A DNA stretch of 14,568 nt from CAZHUM01 sp046484045 (lineage in GTDB: Archaea; Thermoplasmatota; Thermoplasmata; Halarchaeoplasmatales; Halarchaeoplasmataceae). A program made the position numbers and the translations under genes. The notes under the pieces are model-generated. The model was not told the DNA's origin. It saw only the letters and a program-made list of their open reading frames with translations, and ran no database searches. Shown here piece after piece: positions 6,109-13,040 of the stretch (position 1 is its first letter; each line of letters begins with the position of its first letter). The stretch spans positions 1-14,568 of the forward strand of contig JAWOBZ010000026.1 of assembly GCA_046484045.1 (NCBI GenBank), written 5' to 3'.

Positions 6109-8196
6109 CTACTGCGTCCAATCAACAGTTTGATCGGCATCGTTGTACACCCAATATCCATGCTGTTGATAAAGGGTCACTGAAGAAAGGTCCGCAGTGT
6201 AATGCACGTTGTATTCTTGGGTCTCATCGAAGGTACCCATCTTGGTGACCTCTGCGGGTAGTGAACTGTCGGCGGAGACATTGTCGTCTCCCATGTATCC
6301 TACCATGTTCCAACCGGGTGAAAGGGTTATCGATGCTGCCGAAGGTACTGTTCCGCTCATCTCAAGAACGTCTGATGAGGTCATATGGATCCAGATGCCC
6401 ATGGTTTCATCCCATGAACGTAAACTGTTGAAATGATCCGCTCTGCCTGGAGCATATATCCTCCAATTCCCCTCAGTCCATTCGTAGCTTTCGTAGGATA
6501 GTTTTACGTCGTCGACGTTCCAGCCACAGTACTCCACTGAACCGTCGGTCGTTCCAAGTCCAAATCTGATCTGGAAACTTGGGTTGTTATCAGCGTATTG
6601 AGATACGTCATATTGAATATAGTTCCAAGCTCCATCCGACATGGAACCTCCGTTGGACCATATCTGCTGCCAAGCACCTCCGTCGTAAACTTCTATGTAA
6701 GCGTGATCATAAGAACTGCTCTCAACACCTAGCCACCTCTGGAATGATAGTGATATGCCATCTTTACCTGCACAATCGATGATAGGAGAAGTTGCCCAAT
6801 GTGTAGTAGAGATACTGGATTCGTAGTCTCCGTCGCTTGTCAGGTCATATCCCAGTACACAGGTTCCCTCATATGCACTGCCGGGATCCGGGTTTCCATC
6901 AGAGCCTCCCAGGCCTTGGGGCACATCTCTCTCCCACTCTCCTCCGCTGAACGTCCAACCGTTTTCACTCTCAAAATCATCCTGCCAGAAATCTACCTGC
7001 CCTAGATTCTCTTTTTGGGGTGGTTGATAGTACATCACCTTATCGTAGTTCCCGCTTATCCCCTTGTCCATATCGTTCAGTAACGCGTCTATCTCGTTTC
7101 CTTTGGTGACGACGTTCTTCGAGATAAAATTCCAACCTTGTTCCAATTCTATCGACACCGGCTTTGCAGCGTTCTTGAATTGATTGGAATCCAAAACTCC
7201 GCTGTTCACATCGTTCTGTGCTTCTGCACCGTATAAATACGTATAATATTCTTCTTGACCCTTTAGATAGTAATTGAAGAAGGCCGTCGCATATTTACAG
7301 GCGATACGATGCTGTTCATCTCTGCTGATCGTAGCGTCCCCGTCACCCATGCCCCCGGACGGTGGATCCTGATCGCCGTATTGATTGTGGTTCCCCCCGC
7401 TAATGTTAACGAACTGTGCGGGAACATCAACAAGATAATCGTAAAGGAGCTGAGAATTATCCTCAGGCGGTGCGACTCCGTCGTTTGTAGCTGCTTGCAG
7501 TTGAACTGGTATCTCTATTCTATCTGCTCTGGGGAACGTGGACGGTGTTCTATCGTTGGCAAGAGCCATCGGTGCCACCGCTTTGATATCCGATCGACTG
7601 GGGTCTCCAGCTTCGTTTTCAACAGCTAAGATAGAACATTTTGCTCCCAACGAATGACCGGTGGCCCCCATCAAATCCTCATCTATCGCCCCCTCTAACA
7701 AGCTGCCTACAGTCGTGTTCTGTGCTTGTAAGAAATCTATAGCTGCTAAACTTTCATTGGCGCATTTAGCGTGGTCTGAATTGAATAAGCCAGCATATTG
7801 ATAATCCGGCATGGCTACTATATATCCCCAAGAGGCGTAATGCTCTCCATAGCTATCATAATAATCATCTGCCGGGCTCATCTGAAAACCGTGTCCAAAA
7901 GACAATCCTGGATAGGGCCCCTCGGTCATATTGACCGGTACCTCCGTTCCATTTGTGTCCGCGGGGTAGTAAACATGAACGGGGACTGTTTCACCGTAAG
8001 GTCCAGTAAAATCAGTGTCCCATTTACCTATACGGTATGGACCGTTGAAACCAAGGCTAACGCCGAGGAGATTATTACCTCCGTTAATACCCGTATCATC
8101 CCTTTCTGGAACTATACCTATCACATTATTGAATATCATCGATATACTCACGATCAAAAGCATACACGCTATCAAAGAAGTAAAGGTTTTCTTCAT
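6109..8196 (-). CDS. Secreted alpha/beta hydrolase (dienelactone hydrolase/cutinase-like) with split GWN module and jelly-roll insert
   Basis: This 695-residue protein has a signal peptide (hydrophobic 8-27) and an alpha/beta-hydrolase domain at about 50-315. The oxyanion motif is GHGF (101-104), the nucleophile elbow GHSLG (180-184) with Ser182, the likely acid Asp239 in ATNDG, and the catalytic His270 in GGNH. The fold and motifs resemble platelet-activating-factor acetylhydrolase, chlorophyllase and polyester-hydrolase relatives; the substrate is unknown, presumably an ester or amide outside the cell. Residues 354-402 start a GWN module (GWNFISKN) that resumes at 573 and ends with PGWNMVGY (627-634) and GYWVYN (680-685). 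Between these, about 403-572 is a jelly-roll domain of the type attached to M6 and other secreted peptidases: DDFESENGW at the start and FQIRFGLGTTDG...GWNVDDV at the end. The start has an AGGTGAG ribosome site that overlaps the stop of the small upstream ORF. Confidence 0.84.
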   Translation of the reverse strand: MKKTFTSLIACMLLIVSISMIFNNVIGIVPERDDTGINGGNNLLGVSLGFNGPYRIGKWDTDFTGPYGETVPVHVYYPADTNGTEVPVNMTEGPYPGLSFGHGFQMSPADDYYDSYGEHYASWGYIVAMPDYQYAGLFNSDHAKCANESLAAIDFLQAQNTTVGSLLEGAIDEDLMGATGHSLGAKCSILAVENEAGDPSRSDIKAVAPMALANDRTPSTFPRADRIEIPVQLQAATNDGVAPPEDNSQLLYDYLVDVPAQFVNISGGNHNQYGDQDPPSGGMGDGDATISRDEQHRIACKYATAFFNYYLKGQEEYYTYLYGAEAQNDVNSGVLDSNQFKNAAKPVSIELEQGWNFISKNVVTKGNEIDALLNDMDKGISGNYDKVMYYQPPQKENLGQVDFWQDDFESENGWTFSGGEWERDVPQGLGGSDGNPDPGSAYEGTCVLGYDLTSDGDYESSISTTHWATSPIIDCAGKDGISLSFQRWLGVESSSYDHAYIEVYDGGAWQQIWSNGGSMSDGAWNYIQYDVSQYADNNPSFQIRFGLGTTDGSVEYCGWNVDDVKLSYESYEWTEGNWRIYAPGRADHFNSLRSWDETMGIWIHMTSSDVLEMSGTVPSAASITLSPGWNMVGYMGDDNVSADSSLPAEVTKMGTFDETQEYNVHYTADLSSVTLYQQHGYWVYNDADQTVDWTQ

Positions 8197-8200
8197 CTTC

Positions 8201-8326
8201 TCACCTGCCTTTCCTCTCGATCACGTCTCTTAGATCTGCGTTAATCTCTCCGATAAGCCATCTACGGAACGTTTCCTTGCTGGGAGCGTGTTTCTTTTCT
8301 TCACCCCATATATCATCATTATTCAT
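8201..8326 (-). CDS. Small hypothetical protein, 41 aa, leader ORF of the hydrolase operon
   Basis: No family is recognised. The frame extends upstream to 8425, but the ATG at 8326 is preferred because GGTGG lies about 4 bases ahead of it and a good TATA box is centred about 40 bases upstream; the longer start would lie upstream of that promoter. The product is highly charged: an acidic N-terminus (NNDDIWGEE), then a likely amphipathic helix from about residue 17 to 38 (KETFRRWLIGEINADLRDVI), ending ERKGR. It has no membrane segment, cysteine or signal peptide. The stop TGA is four bases before the hydrolase ATG and lies inside that gene's ribosome site, so translation of the two is probably coupled. 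It may be a genuine small protein or a coupling leader peptide; the sequence does not distinguish these. Confidence 0.55.
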   Translation of the reverse strand: MNNDDIWGEEKKHAPSKETFRRWLIGEINADLRDVIERKGR

Positions 8327-8360
8327 CTTACCACCATATATAGTAGTAATTTTGAATATG

Positions 8361-8371
8361 TTATATTTAAA
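8361..8371 (-). promoter_or_regulatory. TATA box for the small ORF-hydrolase operon
   Basis: On the minus strand TTTAAATATAA is centred about 40 bases before the ATG at 8326. Initiation about 26 bases downstream would leave a leader of about 13 bases carrying the GGTGG ribosome site. This is one of the clearest archaeal promoter arrangements in the window. Confidence 0.6.
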
Positions 8372-8421
8372 CAAAGTTAGAACATGTAATAAAACGCCCT
8401 TTAAATACGGACGTTCTATTT

Positions 8422-11400
8422 TCACAAGCTGGCTAGAAGTTCATCACACCTTTCGGAATAGGTTTTCATACCGATATCTTCGAAAAGGTCTTTCGCTTCT
8501 CGGGCGTATTTTTCAGCACTTTCAAGGTCTCCCCCTTCTTTGTGAAGCAGCGCGATCTGATATATCGTTTTACTTTTATCCAGTACCTTATCTTCTTTCT
8601 CGGCCAATCTCAGTGTTTCTTGGAATTCTTCTAGTGCTTTATCCGTATCTCCAGTTTCTCTCAATATTATGCCGTGTGCATACCGGCTAGATATCTCACC
8701 GAAGGGTGTGTTCAGCTCTAAAGACATCTCGAGTGCTTCCTCCGCTCGAATTAAGGCTTCATCTAACTTGTTCGAGTATACCAAGGCCTCAGCCAGGAGA
8801 CTGATAACGTTAATTATCTCTATCTTCTCCCTTAATTCGTTGTAAGTGATCAGAGCTTTTTCGAAACAATCGATAGACCTTTCAAGCTCCCTCATCTCGA
8901 GGTAGACTTCTCCTAGATGTGCTTGAACGGTGGCAGCACCCTTCCTATCACCCATAGAATGGAACATCTCGTAGGCGTCTTCATGGAGAGATATCGCTTT
9001 TTTATGGTCGCCCTGGAGTAAGAATATATTACCTTTGCTCGTGATGGAAAGGGCGATGATCTGTTTATCACCGATGTTGTTGCTGATCTCGTAGCTTCGC
9101 TCGTGTTTTTCCATCGCACTTTCCAAGTCCCCTCTCATCTGTGATATCAATCCAAGGTTATTCAGTGTCAATACGAGACCTCGTTTATCACCTATCTTCT
9201 CGAACATCTCGTAACTTCTCTGGTAATTGTCCTTTGCTTTATTTAGGTCCGCTTTGAGATAGTATAGGTTCCCCAAGTTCGCCAGAAGTCCAGCGATGTA
9301 ATCCTTCTCTCCGATCTCCTCTTCGATCTTAAGGCTTCTAGTGTAGGCTTCTAATGCGCTGTCTAGGTCTCCCATATACAGATGGATGATACCCAGATTG
9401 TTGAGGGATTTTGCGAGTCCCCGTTTGTAGTCTATCCTCTCCTTTATCTCGATGGAATCATTCAGATATTCTGAAGCTGCATCGTAACCCCCGGTTCTGA
9501 TCTCAAGGGTTCCCAGGTTGTGCAGTGCATCCGACAGAATCCTGTCGTTATCCATCTGCTCCGCCATCTTCATCTCCTCTTTGAATATCTCCTCGGCTCT
9601 CTCCTGTTCTCCCAACTGCATCCTGACCCACCCCTTGACCTCCAGCAGCTTACACCTTTCCGGGTTTATGTCATCTACGAGTCCTAGTCCCTTTTCCACG
9701 AAATGCAGGGTTTTATCGAAATCACCCTGTTTTTCATAGGTTTCTGATATCTTTCTGTACATCCGTTGCTGATCCTCTGGATTTGTTGTTTTTACCATGG
9801 CCTTTTCAAGATATCTACGGCACTGTGTGTAATCTCCCAATATCTTTTTCGTGTCACTCAGTCTCTCCAAAACTTCCAATTCTTCGATGTTCTCTTCATG
9901 GATGTTTTCAGCTATCTCCATAACCCTCTTGTACATCTCTATCGCGTCCTCGTGGGCGTAGACGCTTTCAGCGTATTCAGCCGCCGACAAGTAGTACTCT
10001 ACTGCCTTCTCTAGATCATCTGCATTATGGTAGTGGTAAGCCAGGTCCGAGTACCACCCCTCCAATTTATCCTCGTATATGTCGACGATGTTCTCAGCGA
10101 CCATGGAATGAAGTTTTCGCTTTTTTATCTGTGACATCTCCTCATACGCTACCCTCTGGAAAAGGGCATGGGAAAATTTAAAATGCTCTTCCAAGGGGTC
10201 TTCCGTCCACAGTTTTGTACCCAACAGTATATCGATCTGATCCAGGAGGTCCAATTCCTCCATACCAGAACTCCTTTTGAGCAGTTCGAATGGAACTTCC
10301 TCTCCTATCACGCTTCCGATCTGAAGTACCTTTTTCGTCTTGTCCTCCAGTATGTAGAGCCTCCTGTCTATTATACTGTTGATGATCTTGGGCAGCTTTA
10401 TCTCGGTCTTTGACTTTGGATACTTGTTGGTCCTGGGATCTACGATACCTTCACTTATGAGGTTCTTCGTGAACTCCTTGATGAAAAGTGGATTGCCCTG
10501 GGACATGTCATGAACGATATCGACGAAATCAACTGGTATGTCCTCGACCGACAGGGTATTCTGGACGATGTTCTTGGTCTTTTCCCAACCAAGCGGCGAG
10601 AGTTCTATCTCTTTGTGAAGCCGCTCCCTTGACATACGCTGTTTCACGTCTTTGAACATGTCATGTTTTTCAGCATCCTCGGGCCTGTAGGTGCAGATGA
10701 AGAGAACCGGACTGTCTTTCAGATTGTGTGCCATATAATGTAGAAGCTGCAGCGATGCGTTGTCGATCCAGTGTATATCGTCTAGGAAAACTATCATCGT
10801 GTCACCCTTTGCTACCTCCTCTACCATCTTGGTGGTCTCGTAGAATGTCGCCTTCCTCTGGGCGTCGAACATCTTTTTGTCCTCGATTTTCGGACCGGTA
10901 GGGCTGACAAGTGACGTATGGGTAAGGTCATCCAGGTTTTCAGAATCAACCAGTGAATGGAATGCTTTTTTGAAGGGTAGATACGGATCAGAACTCTCGA
11001 AATAGCACCTCCCCGAGAGGAACTCTACCCCCTCTTTCAGCACCCTCCTTTTGAACTCATTTACCAATCTAGTTTTTCCTATGCCCGCCTCTCCCGAGAT
11101 AAAAATAACGGAAGCACCCTTTTCCTTTACTCCCTTAAATTCTTCTTTTAACTCATCCAGCTCTTTTTTCCTACCCACGAATAGATCCTCTGCCTCTTTC
11201 ACGTCTTTACTTATATCCAGAACCCCGTTATCATCCATCTTCCTCAGTGAAGTGATAATGGGTTCTTTACCCTTGATGTAATCAGACACATCTCCCAGCT
11301 TTATATTCTTGGTCGAGTTATCCGTTTTAAGGGTTATATCCTGGTTTTCCAACCTCTCCCTTATCTTTTTCTCCTCTCTTATACCCTCCCTGGAAAGAAA

Positions 11401-11658
11401 GTAAACCTTCCTTTTTCGTTTCACACCCTTTACCCTTCTAACCTCTTCTTTCAGCACGCCTTCGCCGTCCTCAGTCAATTTCCTTATCTCCTTACTAAGA
11501 TAAGGTCGGCTGACTCCTAGAGCGTCCGCGATACCGGGTTGACAAACTTCATAGGGTACTCGACTTTCATCGCGATATCTTTGATAGTGTTTCAGGTGAA
11601 GGAGTATCCTGTCCTTGGCAGAGCAGTCCAACATTACAGTTGGATGTAATTGAGACAT
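8422..11658 (-). CDS. Winged-helix/AAA-type ATPase/TPR regulatory protein
   Basis: This 1078-residue cytoplasmic protein has three parts. Residues about 14-95 form a winged-helix domain (GIADALGVSRPYLSKEIRKL, 42-61, is the helix-turn-helix). Residues about 158-500 form an AAA_16/MalT-like ATPase, introduced by FVGRKKELDEL (160-170), with Walker A GEAGIGKT (189-196), Walker B MIVFLDDIHW (288-297), and GNPLFIKEF (388-396) after it. From about 550 to 1065 there are at least ten TPR repeats, for example NNLGIIHLYMGDLDSALEAY (753-772). Such proteins act as signal-responsive switches in which the TPR region senses a ligand or partner and the ATPase governs the DNA-binding state. The target genes are unknown; position suggests the secreted hydrolase operon downstream. 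ATG 11658 is the longest start. ATG 11634 (Met9) is an alternative, because ACTTATAGT at 11659-11667 would suit a TATA box for a short leader there. No Shine-Dalgarno site precedes either. Confidence 0.85.
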   Translation of the reverse strand: MSQLHPTVMLDCSAKDRILLHLKHYQRYRDESRVPYEVCQPGIADALGVSRPYLSKEIRKLTEDGEGVLKEEVRRVKGVKRKRKVYFLSREGIREEKKIRERLENQDITLKTDNSTKNIKLGDVSDYIKGKEPIITSLRKMDDNGVLDISKDVKEAEDLFVGRKKELDELKEEFKGVKEKGASVIFISGEAGIGKTRLVNEFKRRVLKEGVEFLSGRCYFESSDPYLPFKKAFHSLVDSENLDDLTHTSLVSPTGPKIEDKKMFDAQRKATFYETTKMVEEVAKGDTMIVFLDDIHWIDNASLQLLHYMAHNLKDSPVLFICTYRPEDAEKHDMFKDVKQRMSRERLHKEIELSPLGWEKTKNIVQNTLSVEDIPVDFVDIVHDMSQGNPLFIKEFTKNLISEGIVDPRTNKYPKSKTEIKLPKIINSIIDRRLYILEDKTKKVLQIGSVIGEEVPFELLKRSSGMEELDLLDQIDILLGTKLWTEDPLEEHFKFSHALFQRVAYEEMSQIKKRKLHSMVAENIVDIYEDKLEGWYSDLAYHYHNADDLEKAVEYYLSAAEYAESVYAHEDAIEMYKRVMEIAENIHEENIEELEVLERLSDTKKILGDYTQCRRYLEKAMVKTTNPEDQQRMYRKISETYEKQGDFDKTLHFVEKGLGLVDDINPERCKLLEVKGWVRMQLGEQERAEEIFKEEMKMAEQMDNDRILSDALHNLGTLEIRTGGYDAASEYLNDSIEIKERIDYKRGLAKSLNNLGIIHLYMGDLDSALEAYTRSLKIEEEIGEKDYIAGLLANLGNLYYLKADLNKAKDNYQRSYEMFEKIGDKRGLVLTLNNLGLISQMRGDLESAMEKHERSYEISNNIGDKQIIALSITSKGNIFLLQGDHKKAISLHEDAYEMFHSMGDRKGAATVQAHLGEVYLEMRELERSIDCFEKALITYNELREKIEIINVISLLAEALVYSNKLDEALIRAEEALEMSLELNTPFGEISSRYAHGIILRETGDTDKALEEFQETLRLAEKEDKVLDKSKTIYQIALLHKEGGDLESAEKYAREAKDLFEDIGMKTYSERCDELLASL

Positions 11659-11697
11659 ACTATAAGTAAATTTTTTTACTCTACCAAAATTCGACCG

Positions 11698-11710
11698 AAA
11701 AATAAAATAT
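11698..11710 (+). promoter_or_regulatory. TATA box for the 2-hydroxyacid dehydrogenase
   Basis: AAAAATAAAATAT is centred about 35 bases before the ATG at 11739, implying a leader of about 9 bases; no Shine-Dalgarno site is visible in it. The 80-base gap is shared with the divergent ATPase gene, so regulation of the two could interact. Confidence 0.5.
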
Positions 11711-11738
11711 CATCTACCCCTATTTTCAGCACGATAGC

Positions 11739-12707
11739 ATGGATGTCTTCGTTACCCGCAGGATACCCGAGAACGGCATGAATAAACTCGAAGAGAGATA
11801 CGATGTTTCCGTTAACAACGAGAACAGGGTTCTGACAAAGGATGAGATGATCCAAGGAGTGAAAGGAACGGATGCCGTACTATGTCTCCTTCACGACACA
11901 ATCGACGAGGATATTATAGAAGCCGGTGATAACCTCAAAGTGATATCCAACTACGCCGTGGGTTACGACAATATAGACGTTGATGTAGCTACGGAGAAAA
12001 ACATCGCGGTGACCAACACACCGGGTGTACTTACCCATGCAACGGCTGATCTTGCCTGGGCTCTTATCATGGCCGTTACCAGGAACGTAGCTCGGGGCGA
12101 CAGGTTCGTCAGGGAGGACAAGTTCGAAGGTTGGGACCCCATGCTCATGCTGGGACACGAGGTCTACGGTAGAACTCTTGGCATAATAGGTATGGGCAAT
12201 ATAGGCAGTGCAGTGGCTAGGAGGGCGCGAGGATTCGATATGGATATCCTTTACTTCAACAGATCTAGGAAGGAGGAGATAGAGAATGAATTGGGTGCTC
12301 AAAAAGTCGATTTAGACGCTTTACTACGCAGATCGGATATCATCTCCCTCCACGTGCCTTTAACCGAAGAAACACAAGGCATGATAGGATGGAGAGAACT
12401 GGAAAAGATGAAGGAAACAGCCTATCTGATCAATACGGCTAGAGGCGAAGTCGTGAAGGAAGAAGCCCTCATCGATGCCATCAGATCGGACAAGATCGCC
12501 GGTGCCGGCGTGGACGTCTACTCCGATGAACCATACGGAGCGAATCCCGGGTATTACAACCTAGAAAACATCGTTCTCACCCCTCATCTGGGAAGCGCTT
12601 CATACAGAGCCAGGGAGGGCATGGCCGAGATGGCGGCTGACAATCTGATCGCGGTCCTGGAAGGCGAGACACCCGAGAACATAGTTAACCCAGAGGTATT
12701 GGAGTAA
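11739..12707 (+). CDS. D-2-hydroxyacid dehydrogenase, glyoxylate/hydroxypyruvate reductase type
   Basis: This enzyme of 322 residues reduces 2-oxoacids such as glyoxylate or hydroxypyruvate to D-2-hydroxyacids with NAD(P)H. The catalytic triad is visible as Arg235 (INTARGEVV), Glu264 (YSDEP) and His283 (TPHLGS). The Rossmann glycine motif GMGNIG is at 151-156, and NYAVGYDNID (71-80) and TPGVLTHATAD (94-104) are typical of the GyaR/GRHPR branch. After the second Rossmann strand the sequence is YFNRSRK rather than an acidic residue, which favours NADPH or dual use. There is no ACT domain, so it is unlikely to be the long form of phosphoglycerate dehydrogenase; a short SerA-like role cannot be excluded. 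It is the only complete plus-strand gene here, is apparently monocistronic, and is divergent from the ATPase. The family is secure; the substrate is inferred. Confidence 0.9.
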   Translation: MDVFVTRRIPENGMNKLEERYDVSVNNENRVLTKDEMIQGVKGTDAVLCLLHDTIDEDIIEAGDNLKVISNYAVGYDNIDVDVATEKNIAVTNTPGVLTHATADLAWALIMAVTRNVARGDRFVREDKFEGWDPMLMLGHEVYGRTLGIIGMGNIGSAVARRARGFDMDILYFNRSRKEEIENELGAQKVDLDALLRRSDIISLHVPLTEETQGMIGWRELEKMKETAYLINTARGEVVKEEALIDAIRSDKIAGAGVDVYSDEPYGANPGYYNLENIVLTPHLGSASYRAREGMAEMAADNLIAVLEGETPENIVNPEVLE

Positions 12708-12708
12708 G

Positions 12709-12716
12709 TTTTTATT
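12709..12716 (+). terminator. T-rich terminator after the dehydrogenase
   Basis: TTTTTATT begins two bases after the TAA stop. Archaeal RNA polymerase commonly terminates at such T-runs without a hairpin. It is short, so confidence is modest. Confidence 0.35.
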
Positions 12717-12750
12717 CCAGAACAAGGGTTGGCGATAGAGTATAAAAAAT

Positions 12751-12817
12751 AATCTCCTTTGACTCCTTTGATTTCAACTAAAAGGATCATAAAAGAGAAC
12801 TTTGAGTAAAAGAGATT
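12751..12817. repeat. Imperfect inverted repeat
   Basis: AATCTCCTTTGACTC (12751-12765) can pair with GAGTAAAAGAGATT (12804-12817): 13 pairs with one C/A mismatch and one bulged G, around a 38-base loop. An alternative small hairpin inside it pairs TCCTTT (12764-12769) with AAAGGA (12781-12786). On the minus strand the structure is followed by ATTATTTTTTATA, so it could act as a terminator in that direction. It could also be a regulatory site next to the TATA-like element. Confidence 0.45.
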
Positions 12818-12880
12818 TGTTGATACATGCTGGACACGGCACATATCGCTGAGTGTGAGAGAAGGTGAACGGGGAAGTGA

Positions 12881-12904
12881 TTGGAGGGGAACTCCGATTT
12901 TTTT
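12881..12904 (+). terminator. Hairpin plus T-run, terminator-like
   Basis: TTGGAG (12881-12886) pairs with CTCCGA (12892-12897), including one T-G pair, around a GGGAA loop. Seven T residues follow directly (12898-12904). This looks like an intrinsic terminator on the plus strand, 174 bases beyond the dehydrogenase stop. It may end a longer dehydrogenase transcript or a separate short RNA. Confidence 0.5.
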
Positions 12905-12964
12905 AATAATTATTTGGACGGTGGAATCTAGGAAACAAAGGTGGTCAAATAGTTATTATGTCTC

Positions 12965-12980
12965 TAATAATAATAATAAT
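12965..12980. repeat. TAA microsatellite
   Basis: Five perfect TAA units plus one T lie just upstream of the promoter of the secreted-protein gene. The run ends 9 bases before the TATA box, so a change in copy number could alter upstream promoter sequence. Any phase-variation role is speculative. Confidence 0.85.
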
Positions 12981-12989
12981 AGGAAAATA

Positions 12990-12999
12990 TTTATATTTT
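12990..12999 (+). promoter_or_regulatory. TATA box for the secreted-protein gene
   Basis: TTTATATTTT is an excellent archaeal TATA match centred about 46 bases before the ATG at 13041. The predicted leader of about 20 bases contains AGGGAG (13026-13031), a ribosome site spaced 9 bases from the start. Confidence 0.6.
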
Positions 13000-13040
13000 A
13001 AGACCCTAGGGATAGAAGTTCAAAAAGGGAGCATATAATT

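Larger units (their letters stand above)
12708..13040. other. 333-base gene-free spacer with structured elements
   Basis: No convincing coding sequence, tRNA or rRNA is visible. In order it holds the T-run after the dehydrogenase, a TATA-like TATAAAAAAT (12741-12750), an imperfect inverted repeat (12751-12817), a 14-codon ORF without a ribosome site (12827-12868), a terminator-like hairpin with T-run (12881-12904), a TAA microsatellite (12965-12980), and the promoter and ribosome site of the next gene. A short transcript from about 12770 to 12904 is possible but unproven. Confidence 0.6.

Noticed and set aside
8164..8175. LIAC lipobox-like motif at residues 8-11 of the hydrolase
   Set aside because: The cysteine comes before, not after, the hydrophobic core of the signal segment, so lipidation is unlikely.
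8327..8425. Longer N-terminus for the small ORF from the ATG at 8425
   Set aside because: It would be translated from upstream of the TATA box and overlaps the end of the ATPase gene; the ATG at 8326 has the ribosome site.
9300..10000. Repetitive sequence in the ATPase gene as a possible DNA repeat array
   Set aside because: The periodicity is degenerate and protein-level (34-residue TPR units), not nucleotide repeats with spacers.
11880..12302. 140-codon minus-strand ORF
   Set aside because: Antisense shadow of the dehydrogenase, which has intact catalytic residues on the plus strand.
12584..12844. 86-codon minus-strand ORF reaching into the spacer
   Set aside because: Mostly antisense to the dehydrogenase, with no ribosome site, promoter or motif.
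12827..12868. 14-codon ORF in the spacer beginning MLDTAHIAEC
   Set aside because: Very short, no ribosome site, and no recognisable similarity.
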